Assembly: GCA_035772735.1 (NCBI GenBank)
Contig: JASDFA010000001.1
Location: forward strand, 72,256,001 to 72,320,000
Length of the DNA stretch: 64,000 bases
Direction: 5' to 3'
DNA from: Datura wrightii
Taxonomy: Eukaryota > Streptophyta > Magnoliopsida > Solanales > Solanaceae
Shown one piece after another: positions 46,737 to 58,339 of this stretch. The notes below the pieces were generated by a model. The model saw nothing but the letters and a program-made list of their open reading frames with translations. It was not told the DNA's origin and made no database searches. Position numbers and translations under genes: made by a program. Each line of letters starts with the position of its first letter. Within the stretch, counting starts at the first letter, position 1.

Positions 46737-48660
46737 TTATATGCTAAGGTGAGGAATGAAGGAATTGATCTCTAGTTGAGAAATGCCTCCTTCATCTCTT
46801 GGTTGCCAAACTGCTCTACCCAACTTCTTAGCCCTGCTTATTAGCTCCTCCCCTTCTGTAGACACCATCAACCTATATACAACTTGATCAATTGTTGATG
46901 AGCTAACAAGTTCCATTTGGTGTGCTTGTATTGTCACTTGAATGCCAACTTCTAAAATATTAGTTAATAGTGTGTATTCCGTGGTTGTTCTGAGTGCATT
47001 GGCCAAGCTAATGTAGGGACATCCACTGTAATACTCTCCGTGCATGAATTCCATCCACTGTGACTCATAAATCCACCAACTGAAGTGTGCCCAGAGGTTC
47101 TAACTGTAATGCCCAATCTGTTACAATAATACCTATTCCTTCAGTTCTTTCTTGATACCATTATGATAATCTAGCTATTCTTGTTTCTCCATCAAAAATA
47201 TTACTTTTATCTGCATCCTTCAGTAACCACAAAAATTTTTGGTTTCTATTTTCTAGCCTCATAGCCAATTCTTGAAATTTTTTTGGTAACTAAAGCAAAT
47301 TTTATTCATCAAAGAGGATAATTACAAAGCAGAAACAAAAGAAACCTAGTTCCTGGACATGGTCTTGAAAATCAGTGACAATATAAAGCACCTACACAAA
47401 CATAACCATTTGTTAGAGTCTAAAATGGGACATATTATAAGCATACTAGTGATAATAACTCAGGGTGGAAATTCTTCTTTTTTTCAGCTTGGGTTGTTAG
47501 CTCCCTCTAATCACAGTTTCTTACACTATGTTCCTTGTAAGGATCTCAGGTGTCTGTTGCTGGCCTTGAAACACTCTAGCATTCCTTTCATGCCAAATGA
47601 AAAACAACAGCAACAAGAACATTTCTCATCATGTCGTCCTGGGCGTTCTTCTTATTTGCACATCTTAGTATCCAAAGAATTTCTTCCTGCCACCTCTGTG
47701 GTACTCATTCTACAACCTACCACAGGAGCAACTTCCTCCATATAGAAGTAGAAAATAAACAGGCAAAAAAGAGATGATCGATGGACTCCTCGGCATTATT
47801 ACAGAGTGCACACAAGCAAAAAAGAGAGTATCTTGAATTTATATAATGGTCATTATAGTTGATGATCCAAAAGAGATATAAAGAACAGATTTTGGAGCTT
47901 GTTTGTCAAGGCACTCTAAATTTTTGTGCCTATTTCTTGAATTTTTTTGCATATTGTTAAATCTGATAGTATAGGTCCAATGGACCACTGCTTCTTGTTT
48001 GCATTCATCTCCAACTTGTTTAGTAAATTAACATAAGTTCCTTCAATCGATCTGCATGAGTTGAATAGATCACCTCCTTTGTAGTGCATAAGCTCATACC
48101 GATAAACCATAAAGTTCATGATTTCAAAAGAAAAACACCCATCCATGGACAGTATAACTTTTGGCATTCGATCTACTAGAAAAGGTCTTCCAATTTCCTT
48201 CCAGATGCTAAAGAATTAAGTGAAAGCTGAGGTGCAGTTGAAGGCATAGGACTCTATATTTAGAATAGTAGAAAAATCTTGCACCATAGAAGACATAATA
48301 AGAGGGTCATGTATAAGCACAACTCTCTTCACTTTATTGGAGAATTCAATGAGGAGATTCGAAAATGATTTGCATAGCTGTTCAGAGGCTTCAAAAGATG
48401 GATGGAGATGTGTTGGAAATTTGATGGTGGAATTTGGAATTACCGGAGGAGGTGAATCAAAATCTGGAGTTAAGAATTTATGAAACTGAATTTTCTATAA
48501 ACTTGATTTATCCTACTAAATGTGGGTTCTTAAGCCAACAAAATAAACTGAAACTCCATATGAAAAGAGCAAACATGACAAAGCAGCTGATTGAGATAGC
48601 TTTGTTCTAGAAATGGCACTACAAATACAAAAATAGATTCCAAATTGTTTTTGTTGTAAT
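46737..48660 (-). pseudogene. Zeatin O-glucosyltransferase-like UGT pseudogene, split by a LINE
   Basis: Family-1 UDP-glycosyltransferases of this type move glucose or xylose onto the O-linked side chain of the cytokinin zeatin in the cytosol. Minus strand in order: VVPFLEQSYLNQLL (N-terminus; the catalytic His of the usual GHLNQLL is Tyr), KFPTHLHPSFEASEQL, RVVLIHDPLIMSSMVQDFS, SYAFNCTSAFT then a stop, FEIMNFMVYRYELMHYKGGD, LFNSCRSIEG, QWSIGPIL, and APKSVLYISFGSST. The LINE (47831-47279) follows, then ELAMRLE, QKFLWLLKDADKSNIFDG, the sugar-donor box (GGFMSHSGWNSC at 47078-47042, Cys of HCGWNS now Ser, PMHSEQPRN) and QLEINSFIPHL to the stop at 46737. At least four frameshifts and several stops. 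The subfamily is inferred from remembered motifs (DADKxxIFDG, SFIAHI). Confidence 0.82.
47279..47831 (-). mobile_element. 5'-truncated LINE in the UGT pseudogene
   Basis: On the minus strand it enters within a zinc-binding reverse-transcriptase end domain: CNNAEESIDHLFFACLFSTS followed by IWRKLLL (47810-47730), the C-terminal domain of plant LINE ORF2, which supports target-primed reverse transcription. Decayed coding continues to about 47480 (AQDDMMRNVLVAVVFHL), then an untranslated end with aataaaatttgctttagtta and an A-run at 47284-47278. Flanks tcttgaattt (47832-47841) and tcttgaaatt (47271-47280 region) form an imperfect target duplication of about 10 bp. Removing it rejoins ATTCAAGA with ATTGGCTATG of the UGT. 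About 550 bp, truncated at the 5' end as most LINEs are. Confidence 0.82.
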
Positions 48661-49599
48661 TATATTTATGTTGATCATCTTTCATGGATGATGATCTACT
48701 TGTCTCCCTTTATCAGAAGGTTGATTTTTGAGCTAGTGCACTGATTTTAATTGTGCGGGTAAATCTTGATCAAATAAGAACCTTCTTATATATAATTTGT
48801 TTAAACTCATCTCAAGATAATAATTCGTGGTTTTTTAGCAAAAGGAGGTCAACAAGAATACATATTTAAAGGCAGTGTAAAGAATAGGATTAAAAAAATT
48901 AAACTTTGCCAGACTTTTAAGATATATTTTTAAAAACTGAATCTTACCTTATCATCTACATCATATGGCAGCTGCTGCTTACTATATTTTATTTACTTCT
49001 TGATACTTGAATACAGGTTAAAGGAAAATGTTACCTGAAACTAATAAGTGTGATTGAGATTTGGTGATTAAAAATCAAAAGCATTAGTTATCAAACATGT
49101 TTACATGATTTCCCTTCAAGTTTGAAGTAGATGGTAGAGAAAAGTTGTAGTAAGGTTTTAATTAGTCTTTAGCTTATGCGCAAAGAAGTTCACTGTCATT
49201 GTATTTTAATTTGTATTAGCAAGTAACTTGTCTTACTTTTTCGCTTATTATGTTATCTTTTATATGACTTCATAGTATAAGTTAATTATGTCTATTAGTT
49301 ATTCAAGCCCGGAGCCGAGTAAAAAGTAGCTCGGGCAGTCACAAAAATATTCAAGGAGAAACTGGATCATGAAGGACATAATTGAGAGTCCGTTATACCA
49401 GAAAGAAAGGACTTCTATTAGGAGGAACTTAAGATGATACTACTTATCATTTCACTAATGTACTTTGTACATTTAGAATTTCTATTGTATCAATGTCATG
49501 TATTAGTTTTTCATTGATCTTTTTAAACAAAAACTATTTAAATGGGATGTTTCAATTGAACATTCCATAAAGGATACATTTATGAACAAATGTGCAGAA
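48661..49599. other. AT-rich intergenic DNA
   Basis: No open frame or motif I can assign. May include the lost promoter of the UGT on its right side. Confidence 0.4.
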
Positions 49600-50011
49600 T
49601 GATACAAGGGTATGTTATATGAAGCAAGATTCTCTAAGAAGAATATAAACATATCCCGATATTTATTTGGGAGAGATTGAAGCCTCACTAGGAGACTGAG
49701 GCTTTTAAAGACAAGTTTGCAATGTTTAAAAAATTGACTAAGTGAGAAAGGTGGCAAAAGATCTGGTTCCTCATGCCATACAGGAGGCTCCAAAACTGAC
49801 GGAGAACATGCAAGACAACTAGTATATTCATTTTTATTTAGCTGAAGTTATAATTTCTGCAAAGTTACACCTTATGTTTTAATATGGTAAATGCAATTTC
49901 AAATTTTAGTCTAAAGAACTAGGAAGATCACCTCATCCACATGAGCTTCTAAGGAAGACACATTTCAAGGCGAATAATGAGTTTGTGGATCATAAGTCTA
50001 AGAGTACATAT
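49600..50011 (+). pseudogene. CACTA (Ptta/En/Spm) transposase C-terminal fragment
   Basis: Plus strand: EAFKDKFAMFKK (about 49705-49740), a one-base frame change, then SEKGGKRSGSSCHTGGSKTD (49741-49800, HTGGSK at 49777-49794) and GEHARQL to 49821. A short intron with gt...ag ends (49822-49909, 88 bp) is in phase 0. Exon 2 reads KELGRSPHPHELLRKTHFKA and NNEFVDHKSKSTY to 50011, with gtaagt directly after. This is the conserved block (NR.S..G..HTGGS...LGR.P...EL...TH....FVD.KS) of the plant transposase family Transposase_24. The upstream part of the protein and the next exon were not found. The frame change shows decay, but the exon-intron structure is kept. Confidence 0.72.
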
Positions 50012-50665
50012 GTAAGTGGCATAACCCTTGCTATTTTTTTCTGGACGTCAGCATTGCTATTTATCTTTCTAGATCTCTGTTGAGTTCTTGGATTAAATCA
50101 TCTCTCATGTTTATCCCTCTGATCAAGAAATTATACCATTAAAAATGAGAGTCTGACAAATTTATTATCTGAGTTTTATTAATATGCTTGGTATATGATT
50201 TGGATTTATTACATAATCGCTCGTCTAAGCTATAGAACGTGTTCTAGGATAGACTTCTTAATTAAAAAATACATAAAGTATTCACGAAAAAGAGAGTAAA
50301 TACTCATGAAGATGACCAGCCTTTCATTTACTGCTTTTTTTTGTCTTTATAGTAGTTTGTTAAATAGTGCTTCTTTGCACAAGGTTATTTTTCTTCAGTT
50401 TAAAACATGTTCTACTAGTATTGTTGCTTTACCTTGTGCTAGAAAATCTATTATCTCGTGTAAACTTTTTTCTAAATATATTATACATTATTTTTGTTAA
50501 ACTACCAGTTGGTAGTATTTGTTATAATCCAGCACAAACTTACACAGAGGGGGGCAAGAACCTGAACTTGGATTACAACACTTGACTGGCAAATCAGAAA
50601 AATCAATGGGCAAAAATAGTAGGCAAAACAATATAGAAAATCCTACATACACTAATAATAGGAAT
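50012..50665. other. Non-coding stretch after the transposase fragment
   Basis: AT-rich. Begins with the splice donor gtaagt of the transposase fragment; no further exon seen. Confidence 0.4.
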
Positions 50666-51250
50666 CTAACTAACAAAAAAATTAGCCTTGTTGTATCTTA
50701 TTCTAAGGATTGGGAGCTGAGATTTTTCCATCTGATAAGGTCTTTTGACTCTTTTCAGTAAAGTTTGGAAGGGATCAAAGTGAAGATCGATTTCATGAGA
50801 TGAGGCGTATTTTGTCAGACTATCCGCAACCTGATCAGCCTCTCTAAAACAATATTGGATAATAGCATTCATCAAGCTCAGCTTATCCAGAATTTAGTCT
50901 AATCCTCTCTTCAACTTGAGGTTGTTGGTGATCTTATTTTGCAGCATGTAGTAACCATCTGGGAGTCCAATTCAAGGTCAAGCTCAGTGATCCCCATTCT
51001 GTTACAAAGCTCTAAAAGTCATAGGTAGCTGCAATAATCTCCTTCATATTAGTATTGCAATTTATCAAAACAGCAAAGGATAGAATCATATCACCCTTCT
51101 CGTTTTTGATAATTCCACCTATACTAGCTTTCTCAGAACCATGAAGAAAACTTCCGCCTATATTAAGCTTCAATTTGTTTGCCATAGGTTTCTCCCAGAT
51201 GACTTGTCTCTATCTAAGAGTTGTTCTAAGCTTTTCTATTGAATCATATA
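50666..51250 (-). pseudogene. RNase H domain fragment (non-LTR retroelement or domesticated type)
   Basis: Minus strand, from about 51200 down: KLNIGGSFLHGSEKASIGGI, IKNEKGDMILSFAVLINCNT, NMKEIIAA, then after a break MGITELDLELDSQMVTTC, and after further breaks NAIIQYCFREADQVADSLTK to a stop near 50666. The order (first strand with a Gly-rich turn, Glu helix, LELDS, and HCFREANxVADxLAK) is the plant RNase H superfamily found at the ends of LINE ORF2 and in free-standing genes. The first catalytic Asp (usually NVDGS) is replaced: NIGGS. Upstream at 51250-51480 only weak traces of a LINE-like region remain. Confidence 0.72.
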
Positions 51251-51539
51251 AGTTATACCAAGGCACATTAATGAGGTTCATATTGGGGAGAAACCTGTGC
51301 AATAAATTTTTAAGAGATCTTTCCATTTGGTAGATCATTCTAGGGAGCAAAAAATGATTTGATCTCCATATTTACAAGCACAAAAACCTTTCTAAATTTT
51401 TCATATAATGACAACGAGTGTGATTTGAAGTAGTGGTTTGTGCATTTTGTTTGTAAGTCTGGAAGACACATCTTGTTAGTAGTTTTTGTGCAAAGCTTGT
51501 CCAAAATGAATGCAAGGAGAGTAATTAGATCTGTTAGTA

Positions 51540-52121
51540 AAATGTTACTAATATTGCTAACAAATTATTAATATAGTTTAAAAAAGAAAATAACCAGGCT
51601 TACTAAGAAATTTGAAATTTGTTGGTAAATTACCAACGAATTACCAACAATATTATTTTGCAAGTAAAAATACTAACCGTTTACTAAGGTATTCTGAGAA
51701 ATATACTGTTGAAATTGCTAATCAAGTCAGTACCGTGACTATAGTTGCTAATAAAATACCAGCATTGTTTTTTTGGTTACTAGATATACCAACCGATTAC
51801 CAACCAAATTTAAATAATGAAGAATCGAATTTACTAACCTATTTTCTATTAGTTAGTAATGTTAACGAAATACCAACTGATATGTGGTTTGTAAATTTAC
51901 CAACGAAACTTTTAAAGGCAAGTTTAAAAATTACCAATAATTTTTGTATATGTTTACCTATCGATTTTTAGTTGGAAACATTAGCAACGAATTCAAGTTG
52001 GATATTAAAATTTATCATCGAGTCTTTTAGCAAGGGATCAAATCCGTTGGTAATGCAAATTGCCAACTGATTTAATCAATTTGTTGTTAGTAATCTCAGA
52101 TATTTTTTAGTGATGTAGTAG
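51540..52121. mobile_element. CACTA-like terminal region with subterminal repeats
   Basis: A 570-bp stretch full of short words taccaacgaa / ttggtaat in both directions (for example 51620-51650, 51789-51810, 51897-51905, 52037-52075), as in the subterminal arrays that CACTA transposases bind. It ends with tattttttagtg (52112) and gatgtagtag, so the minus strand reads tactacatcactaaaaaata, one base from a CACTACAxCACTA-like terminus. I see no matching left end; together with the transposase fragment 1.5 kb upstream it suggests one decayed CACTA element. Confidence 0.55.
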
Positions 52122-52456
52122 AAAATGACATCCATATGCTGAAAGATGTGAGCATATTAAGTTTGATTGCGTGTAATATGTAGGAAGAGTGTGTATAAAA
52201 AATGTGAAGATAAGATAGAATTTGATGTATCTGATATATGTATTTAAAAACTAGTTTCACGACAAGTGTTTTGCACGTGTATGTCTCATTGGGGATTGTT
52301 TGATCCTGTATTTTATTTATTATTATTGTGAAACATAAATGCACATAGCATTATTTTTAAATAAATTTGAAAATATATTCTTCATTTTTAAGAGGAGAAA
52401 TTAAAATTTTGACATAAACAAATACTCGATAGTAAATTTAGCCCGCTGTGATATAC

Positions 52457-52458
<2 letters not shown>

Positions 52459-52500
<42 letters not shown>
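52459..52500. repeat. (AT)21 microsatellite
   Basis: Uninterrupted alternating A/T over about 42 bases after acgtat. Confidence 0.95.
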
Positions 52501-52505
<5 letters not shown>

Positions 52506-52546
52506 GGCGTATCGTAATTTCTATATGTATAATGAAATTATTGTTA

Positions 52547-54813
52547 TGTCACGCCCTGCCTTTGGAGGCATGACTGGCACCTGGTGCCCTACTAGGACCT
52601 GGACTGCTAGACTACTGAGTCTAAGCACTTCTGCTGTCAGGCTGGCTCTAATTCTGGATTTATGAAAACAACGAGCTATATAATGGCTGTAAATACAGTC
52701 TCCGGCCGACTAGGCCTATAGCCACCTGTAGGAATATAACAGCTAACCGGAACAACTGAGCATAAGGGAACCTATGCAAGCCGACAAGGCCACCATGTTG
52801 ACTAGTTATCACTGAAAAGTATAATCAAGTGCTGAACTGATTTGTGACCGATAAGGTCACCAACTGACAACTGAATAAGGCCCCACACGACCATCACATG
52901 CAAACCGAGACATACATACGGCCCCACACAACTGGTACAACTAACCACAGGGAATATACAATCCACAAGCCTCTAAGAATAATAAGATGGTCGGGACAGG
53001 GCCCCGGCCTACCCATACTGTACAAACAAAAAGGGAAGTGAACCTTTAGTTGTCAAGCTCCGGATGACTGGAGTTGAAGACTCTGTACGCTGGCTGGAAC
53101 TATGAGAGATCTACTCCTCGTCTATGAGTACCGGCAGGCAAGTAATGCAGCGCCCCAAAACGGGCGTCAGTACCACTGGTACTGAGTATGCAAAGTAATA
53201 ACTGAAAATAACTGAAAGCAAACAACAATACTGATAGATACTGAAGTAATAGGAGACGGGCTGAGACTGACTAAAAAGAGCATAACTTTACTGAAGAGAG
53301 TAAGAGTCATACCTGATAACATGGTGGTCTACTTTCTATCTATTAATAACTAACACAACATAGCATACAAGAACCTTACCAGCCCCCATAAGCCGTAAGG
53401 TACCAACCAACACACAATCTATATACCCCTACCCAGGTCTTACCATCCACCTAGTAACTATAAACATCTAGCCGGCCCCCTGGGTATGCAACTTGGGCTC
53501 GCTGGGCCCCTGACTATAGCTGCATCTGAGTCCGGAGGACTCCTGAAATCTGAAAACTATAATCTGCACCTCGGGCGGAAGCGCTCGACAGGGGGTGTGG
53601 TATAGTGCTGACAGCCTGCTATGGGGAATCTACATCCCATCTTCGTCCGCTGGTGGACGGCATGCCACTCTGTAGAGCGACATATCCTCACCCTCTGACG
53701 GGCGAGCCGACACAGCTATTAACCCTGGGGCGGTCAAGGAAGCTCTAAGGGTGCCCAACACAGAATAATCATATCTCCACAGATAGCAATAAGCACATGT
53801 AATATATATACTGGATCTAATGATAATATTTATGTTCTGGTATTCTGTTCTGAATCTCATATTGAAATGTACTGAATCTGATACTGAAATATACTTAATC
53901 TGTAATAATATTTCTGGAATATTCTGTTGGGACTTGTACTGTTTTACTGAATTTCATGCTGAACACTGTATTATATTTCTAACATGCTTACTAAATTTCA
54001 TACTGAACATAATATACGACTTCTGAAACACTCTACTACAATTCATACTATTTTGCTATACTAGAACTACTAGCTTGCCGAAAGAAACTGGCTTTACATA
54101 CCTCAACTACCGACTTTTGATTAACTGGCGTAGCTCGGCTAGTATTCAGCTATTTCTCCTAACTGTATTCATATTCATAAAACAATAAAATTAATTCTAT
54201 AATTATTTTGGAAAGAAACCATACTTACGGATATACCTACTGTTTATTCTTCGACTTATCAAAGAACGGCCGAAAACTCATAATTTCTCGAAATTCTAAA
54301 AAGGAGAAATACTCACTTTAATGTTGGGAGTATATTAACACTAGTTTGGAGCAATTCCACTTACCTTGGCTCGGCATGACGACGATTCGCTGGCTGAATT
54401 TTGCGAAACTAACTCCGCAGGAATGCTCCCTGCAGCTTTATACTTCGCTACCCGAAGTTAATTTGAGTTTGGACTGTTGATGGCTTAATCGGACGAAAAT
54501 TAATGAAAACCCTTCGTCTCCCCTGTTTACTGGTCGCTCACTTGAAATTAAATGTAAGGAAATGATTTAAACAAGGTGGGAGGCCTTATATACTTGGGCC
54601 CGAACCCCTCCTCTTTAAGTCGCACTTGACGAATGCGATTTATAAGTCGCATTTGTCGAATGCGATTTATAAGTGGCATTTGCCTTGCGACGCTCTGACT
54701 TGGCGCTTGTCCGGTCTCTCCCCGGGCCCTTTTCTCGCACGTATGGCATTCTAAAACTCTTAACCAACATGCGAATAGGCCAACTAAGTGTCAAGAACTT
54801 ACGGGGTGTAACA
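52547..54813 (-). repeat. Solo LTR D (same family as element C)
   Basis: tgtcacgccctgcc to cggggtgtaaca, 2267 bp, flanked by identical tgtta on both sides (52542-52546 and 54814-54818). No internal sequence, so it arose by recombination between the two LTRs of a complete element. It is the best copy of this LTR family here and serves as reference for element C. Confidence 0.93.
54617..54692. repeat. 27-bp tandem repeat in LTR D
   Basis: Two full units (54617-54643, 54644-54670) starting aagtcgca.ttg and ending gaatgcgatttat, plus a partial third. Confidence 0.88.
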
Positions 54814-54818
54814 TGTTA

Positions 54819-55817
54819 AATACAACAATTAAAAAAACATAAAATGCTTAATAAGAGAAATATTTCTATCACTGCACAAAATGATCAGTTTTTCAAAATA
54901 GTGGGAGTGTTTAGTATGGAGAAGAATATTCAATTATCTTATTAGTTGATTTGAAAAATTTTTTTTAGAAAACTAAGTTTCTTAAAAATGAGAAAATGAT
55001 TTTCTTAGTGAAACCAGGGAAAAAGAGTTCCATAAGTGACATTCCACATTGATTGTATCCTTCCAACCTTCCAACACACCTCATCTTCACCCCATCCCCT
55101 AGCCTTTATGCCCACATCCCTACCTAAACCTCTCATACTATTTGTCTAGGTTATATACAAATGCTTTTAAATATAATATTTTTTTCTTAGATATCAAATA
55201 CAAAAATTAAATAACAAACCCACTTATTTTTAAAGAAATTTTTTGTATAAAAAATATATTTTCTTTCATGCGGAATACACATCCAATAGATTTCCACATC
55301 TATTATCTATATTGGCAATCATGATCTTTAACTATAGCATATTACTTGTTAAAGATCTTTTAAATAATATTAGTTACTTAATTCAGATTGCCTACTTTAA
55401 GATTTGAGGTACAAGTGCTCATTTTAAATGCGACATTGTGCAAAAAATTAAATATGCCAAAAGAAAAATCAAAATAATAATAACAATAAATACTTTGAAA
55501 TGCAAAAAATTACATATATTAACTTGTATTGCACATCAATTTTGAAATTTCAATAGTTCCTTTTTATCTATAAATTGCAGAATATCATAACTACATAGGT
55601 TAAAGTGTATTGTTACTTCTTTGTTTCTCTTCATAACCAAGAGAGAGCAATATTTGATAATCTTTTTATAACTATTTGGAAGAGTTACTGATAATTAAGG
55701 TGTTTTTCTTAATACATTTCCACTTTATGTATTTTTTCTAAAAAAATGAGCAGGGGAAGGGGATTATTAGGTGAGAAATTAAACCCTCACTAATAAGATC
55801 AAGTGCAAATAGTCAAT
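54819..55817. other. AT-rich intergenic DNA between D and F
   Basis: About 1 kb with poly(A/T) runs and no open frame or repeat end that I can support. Confidence 0.5.
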
Positions 55818-56202
55818 TGTCATGACCCGATCGTACACCCGAATCGTAGACACGGGACAAGGAGCCCCGAGAAACCCCAAGTCGACCCATGGTATGAGCA
55901 TACATCTAATAACATCACATGAGCAGAAGACTATCATAAGGAAAACGTTATCATGACATAATAAAGGAGAAAGCCAGTACAAGATTCATACATAACCGCG
56001 GATTACAACATGTAGTCTGAAAAGCCTCTAATCATGAAAGATGAATTAATGGGACAACACCCCAACTAACCCAACAATTCTAAAACTGAAAGAAAAGCAT
56101 AGAGTCTGAACATATGATCCTCGAAACATGAGGACGCACCAAATATGATGATAACAATCTTTGAAGCACTACTGAGGAGGGTGAGCCTGAGAGTTGGGTC
56201 CT

Positions 56203-56219
56203 GTATCATGAAATGATAA
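56203..56219 (-). other. R-region hairpin of F 3' LTR
   Basis: gtatcat, loop gaa, atgataa; six of seven pairs kept. Confidence 0.6.
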
Positions 56220-56231
56220 AACATAGAAGTA

Positions 56232-56300
56232 TGCGGTCACTATGTGGAATGTACCGAGTATGCAAGGTAAGTAAAACGGACATTTAAAATATATATAAAA
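56232..56300 (-). promoter_or_regulatory. Core promoter of F LTR
   Basis: Minus-strand ttttatatatat (56300-56289), then cttaccttgcatactcgg and tacattccaca. Start of transcription expected near 56262, about 1.8 kb into the LTR, followed by the hairpin. Confidence 0.55.
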
Positions 56301-58092
56301 CTCATAAATAATCATAAGAGTAGGAAATCACGCTCATATCATAAACATCGTAATATAACATAAGGCCCAAGGTTTTAAAAACATTCGTAATGCTAACATA
56401 ATCACAATCATAAGAGAAGAGCTTCACTTAACATGACTTGCGCCAAAATATATAATCATAACATGCATAAATCATGAGGAACGGTGGGTTATTCTCTTAA
56501 GCGACATACCCCATATGAGCACACATGAAGCCCAACTTGTAACCCTAGTTGGAAGGGTGTTCGTACTTTGCCAAAGGTAGAACCATGAAAGTGTGATATC
56601 ACCATGAAGAAGGGCCATTTAGGCCGGGGAAAGTCATGAAAGGGGTCCCAACATACCTACGGTGACACGTAGTTTATGAGATCCGGGCTTAACCTAAGTC
56701 CCGAAACTACTGGGTGTTCGATGCTACTCCCAAAATATATATAGTGCTCATAGTATAACATACATGAATTTATGGGCTAGTTAAATCATGATAATCATAA
56801 ACATTCTTGTACATATGTGAACTAGCCATGACATAGGGCCCGTGAGTCGGCCAAAACATAATTCATAAATCATAAAGTTCATACATACTTGTAAATCATG
56901 CATATAGCTTGAAATTCATAAAATCATGACGGGTAATTGATAAAATCCATAATTTAAATCATAATTCATGGTGGGCTTGTAAATATTATTATAGGAAAAG
57001 TAGATCATAAATCGATTCATCATGGGTCATGCATAATTAGGCTATATTCAAAAGAAATTGAAATCGATAACATTATAAATAGTTTGAATCATAAAAGTTG
57101 ATCAAAAACCCTTAGAATATGATAAGATTCAAAAATCACAAAGCCCATTAACTTCATTAGCTTTCATATAAATCGAATTCAAAACCCCATGAGTTTTTAA
57201 TAGAATTTTTGTAAAATCATAGAGGATGGGCATGGGTGTGGAAGGCATCACCCATTGAGAGCCTTACATATCTAGGAATAACTGGTTCTAAACTTCCCTT
57301 GAATGCCCAAGAAGGGAATTGGAAGAATTGAAGAGAAAATCCTTGAATCACCTTTGATTTCCTCTCTATGTTGTTGCATGCATGAATGAGGATTTAGAAT
57401 AAATTATCCCCCCTAAAAACCCACCTTTCATAAGCTAAAACGACGTAGTTTAAGGTCTTATAGCGTGAAAAAGTCAAAATGCCCTTAATGAATCTGCGTT
57501 GAAAACTGTCCAGGTTGGACCAACGGACTGAACCAACGGGTCATTTGAACCAACGACGACCCGTTATGTTGCTCGTCGTTTGCACTACATGGTACTTGCC
57601 TCCGAATCTGAATGACGGACAGAAAGAACGACTTGTCCTTTGAGACAACGGGTCGTTACATCGACCGTTGTTTCCCTTTCACAAAAGCTGAACTTCTTAC
57701 CACGAGCCTCACCACGACTTGTTGTTCCCTCCAATGAGTCGTGGTCACGTTCCGTCACATACACAGGAAATTCTTGCACCCAAATAATGACCGGTAACAA
57801 TGAGTCGTTACATCCCACAACGAGTCGTTGGAAGACCGGTTGTATGCCACATGTTGAACCCAGCCTCCTCCAACGCCTGCTGACAACGACTCGTTGTCCC
57901 CAACAACGAGTCGGTGTGTCTTCCGTTGTCTCCACTACCACCCAACCTTCCCTAAGAAACAACTGCATACAACAACCCATGGTTTGATACCATGAGTCAT
58001 TCCATGGCCCGTTTTGTGCAATTTTTTTCAGTTTCAGCAGTTTTCAACTTTTAACTCCTGGGTGTACTCCTAGGCACTTTTGGGGTATTACA

Positions 58093-58112
58093 ATATCTCT
58101 CCCTTGGGAACA
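58093..58112 (-). promoter_or_regulatory. Polypurine tract of F
   Basis: Minus strand gttcccaagggagagatat next to the LTR, one base different from G. Confidence 0.85.
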
Positions 58113-58339
58113 TTCATCCTCGAATGTAGGAAACAAGCAGAAATAATCATCATATGCAAATACTGATTATTTAACCAAAATCTGGCAAATTAACAACCTC
58201 CGAAAAGAACTACATAGCTGAACCTAATTTAGACATCACATACATCTATCATAACATAAATCAAACTTGAACACATGAACTAAACATGAAAACTAAATAG
58301 AGCCATAAAGCAAAACTGATACCTCAAGTCGGAACTGAG

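Larger units (their letters stand above)
55818..58092 (-). repeat. 3' LTR of F
   Basis: tgtcatgaccc to tggggtattaca. U3 here holds a different version of the motif array, acaacgagtcgttg and acgactcgttg (57540-57935), with a/t next to the core instead of the c/g of G and H. Confidence 0.93.

Noticed and set aside
49503..49793. 96-codon minus-strand open frame
   Set aside because: It is antisense to the transposase fragment, whose plus-strand reading has family motifs; the minus frame has none.
51612..51971. 119-codon frame with Asn/Thr/Pro-rich protein
   Set aside because: Produced by the taccaac subterminal repeats of the CACTA end.
57585..57987. Overlapping long frames on both strands (131 and 115 codons)
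   Set aside because: They result from the U3 motif array, which lacks stops when read in either direction; no protein family.
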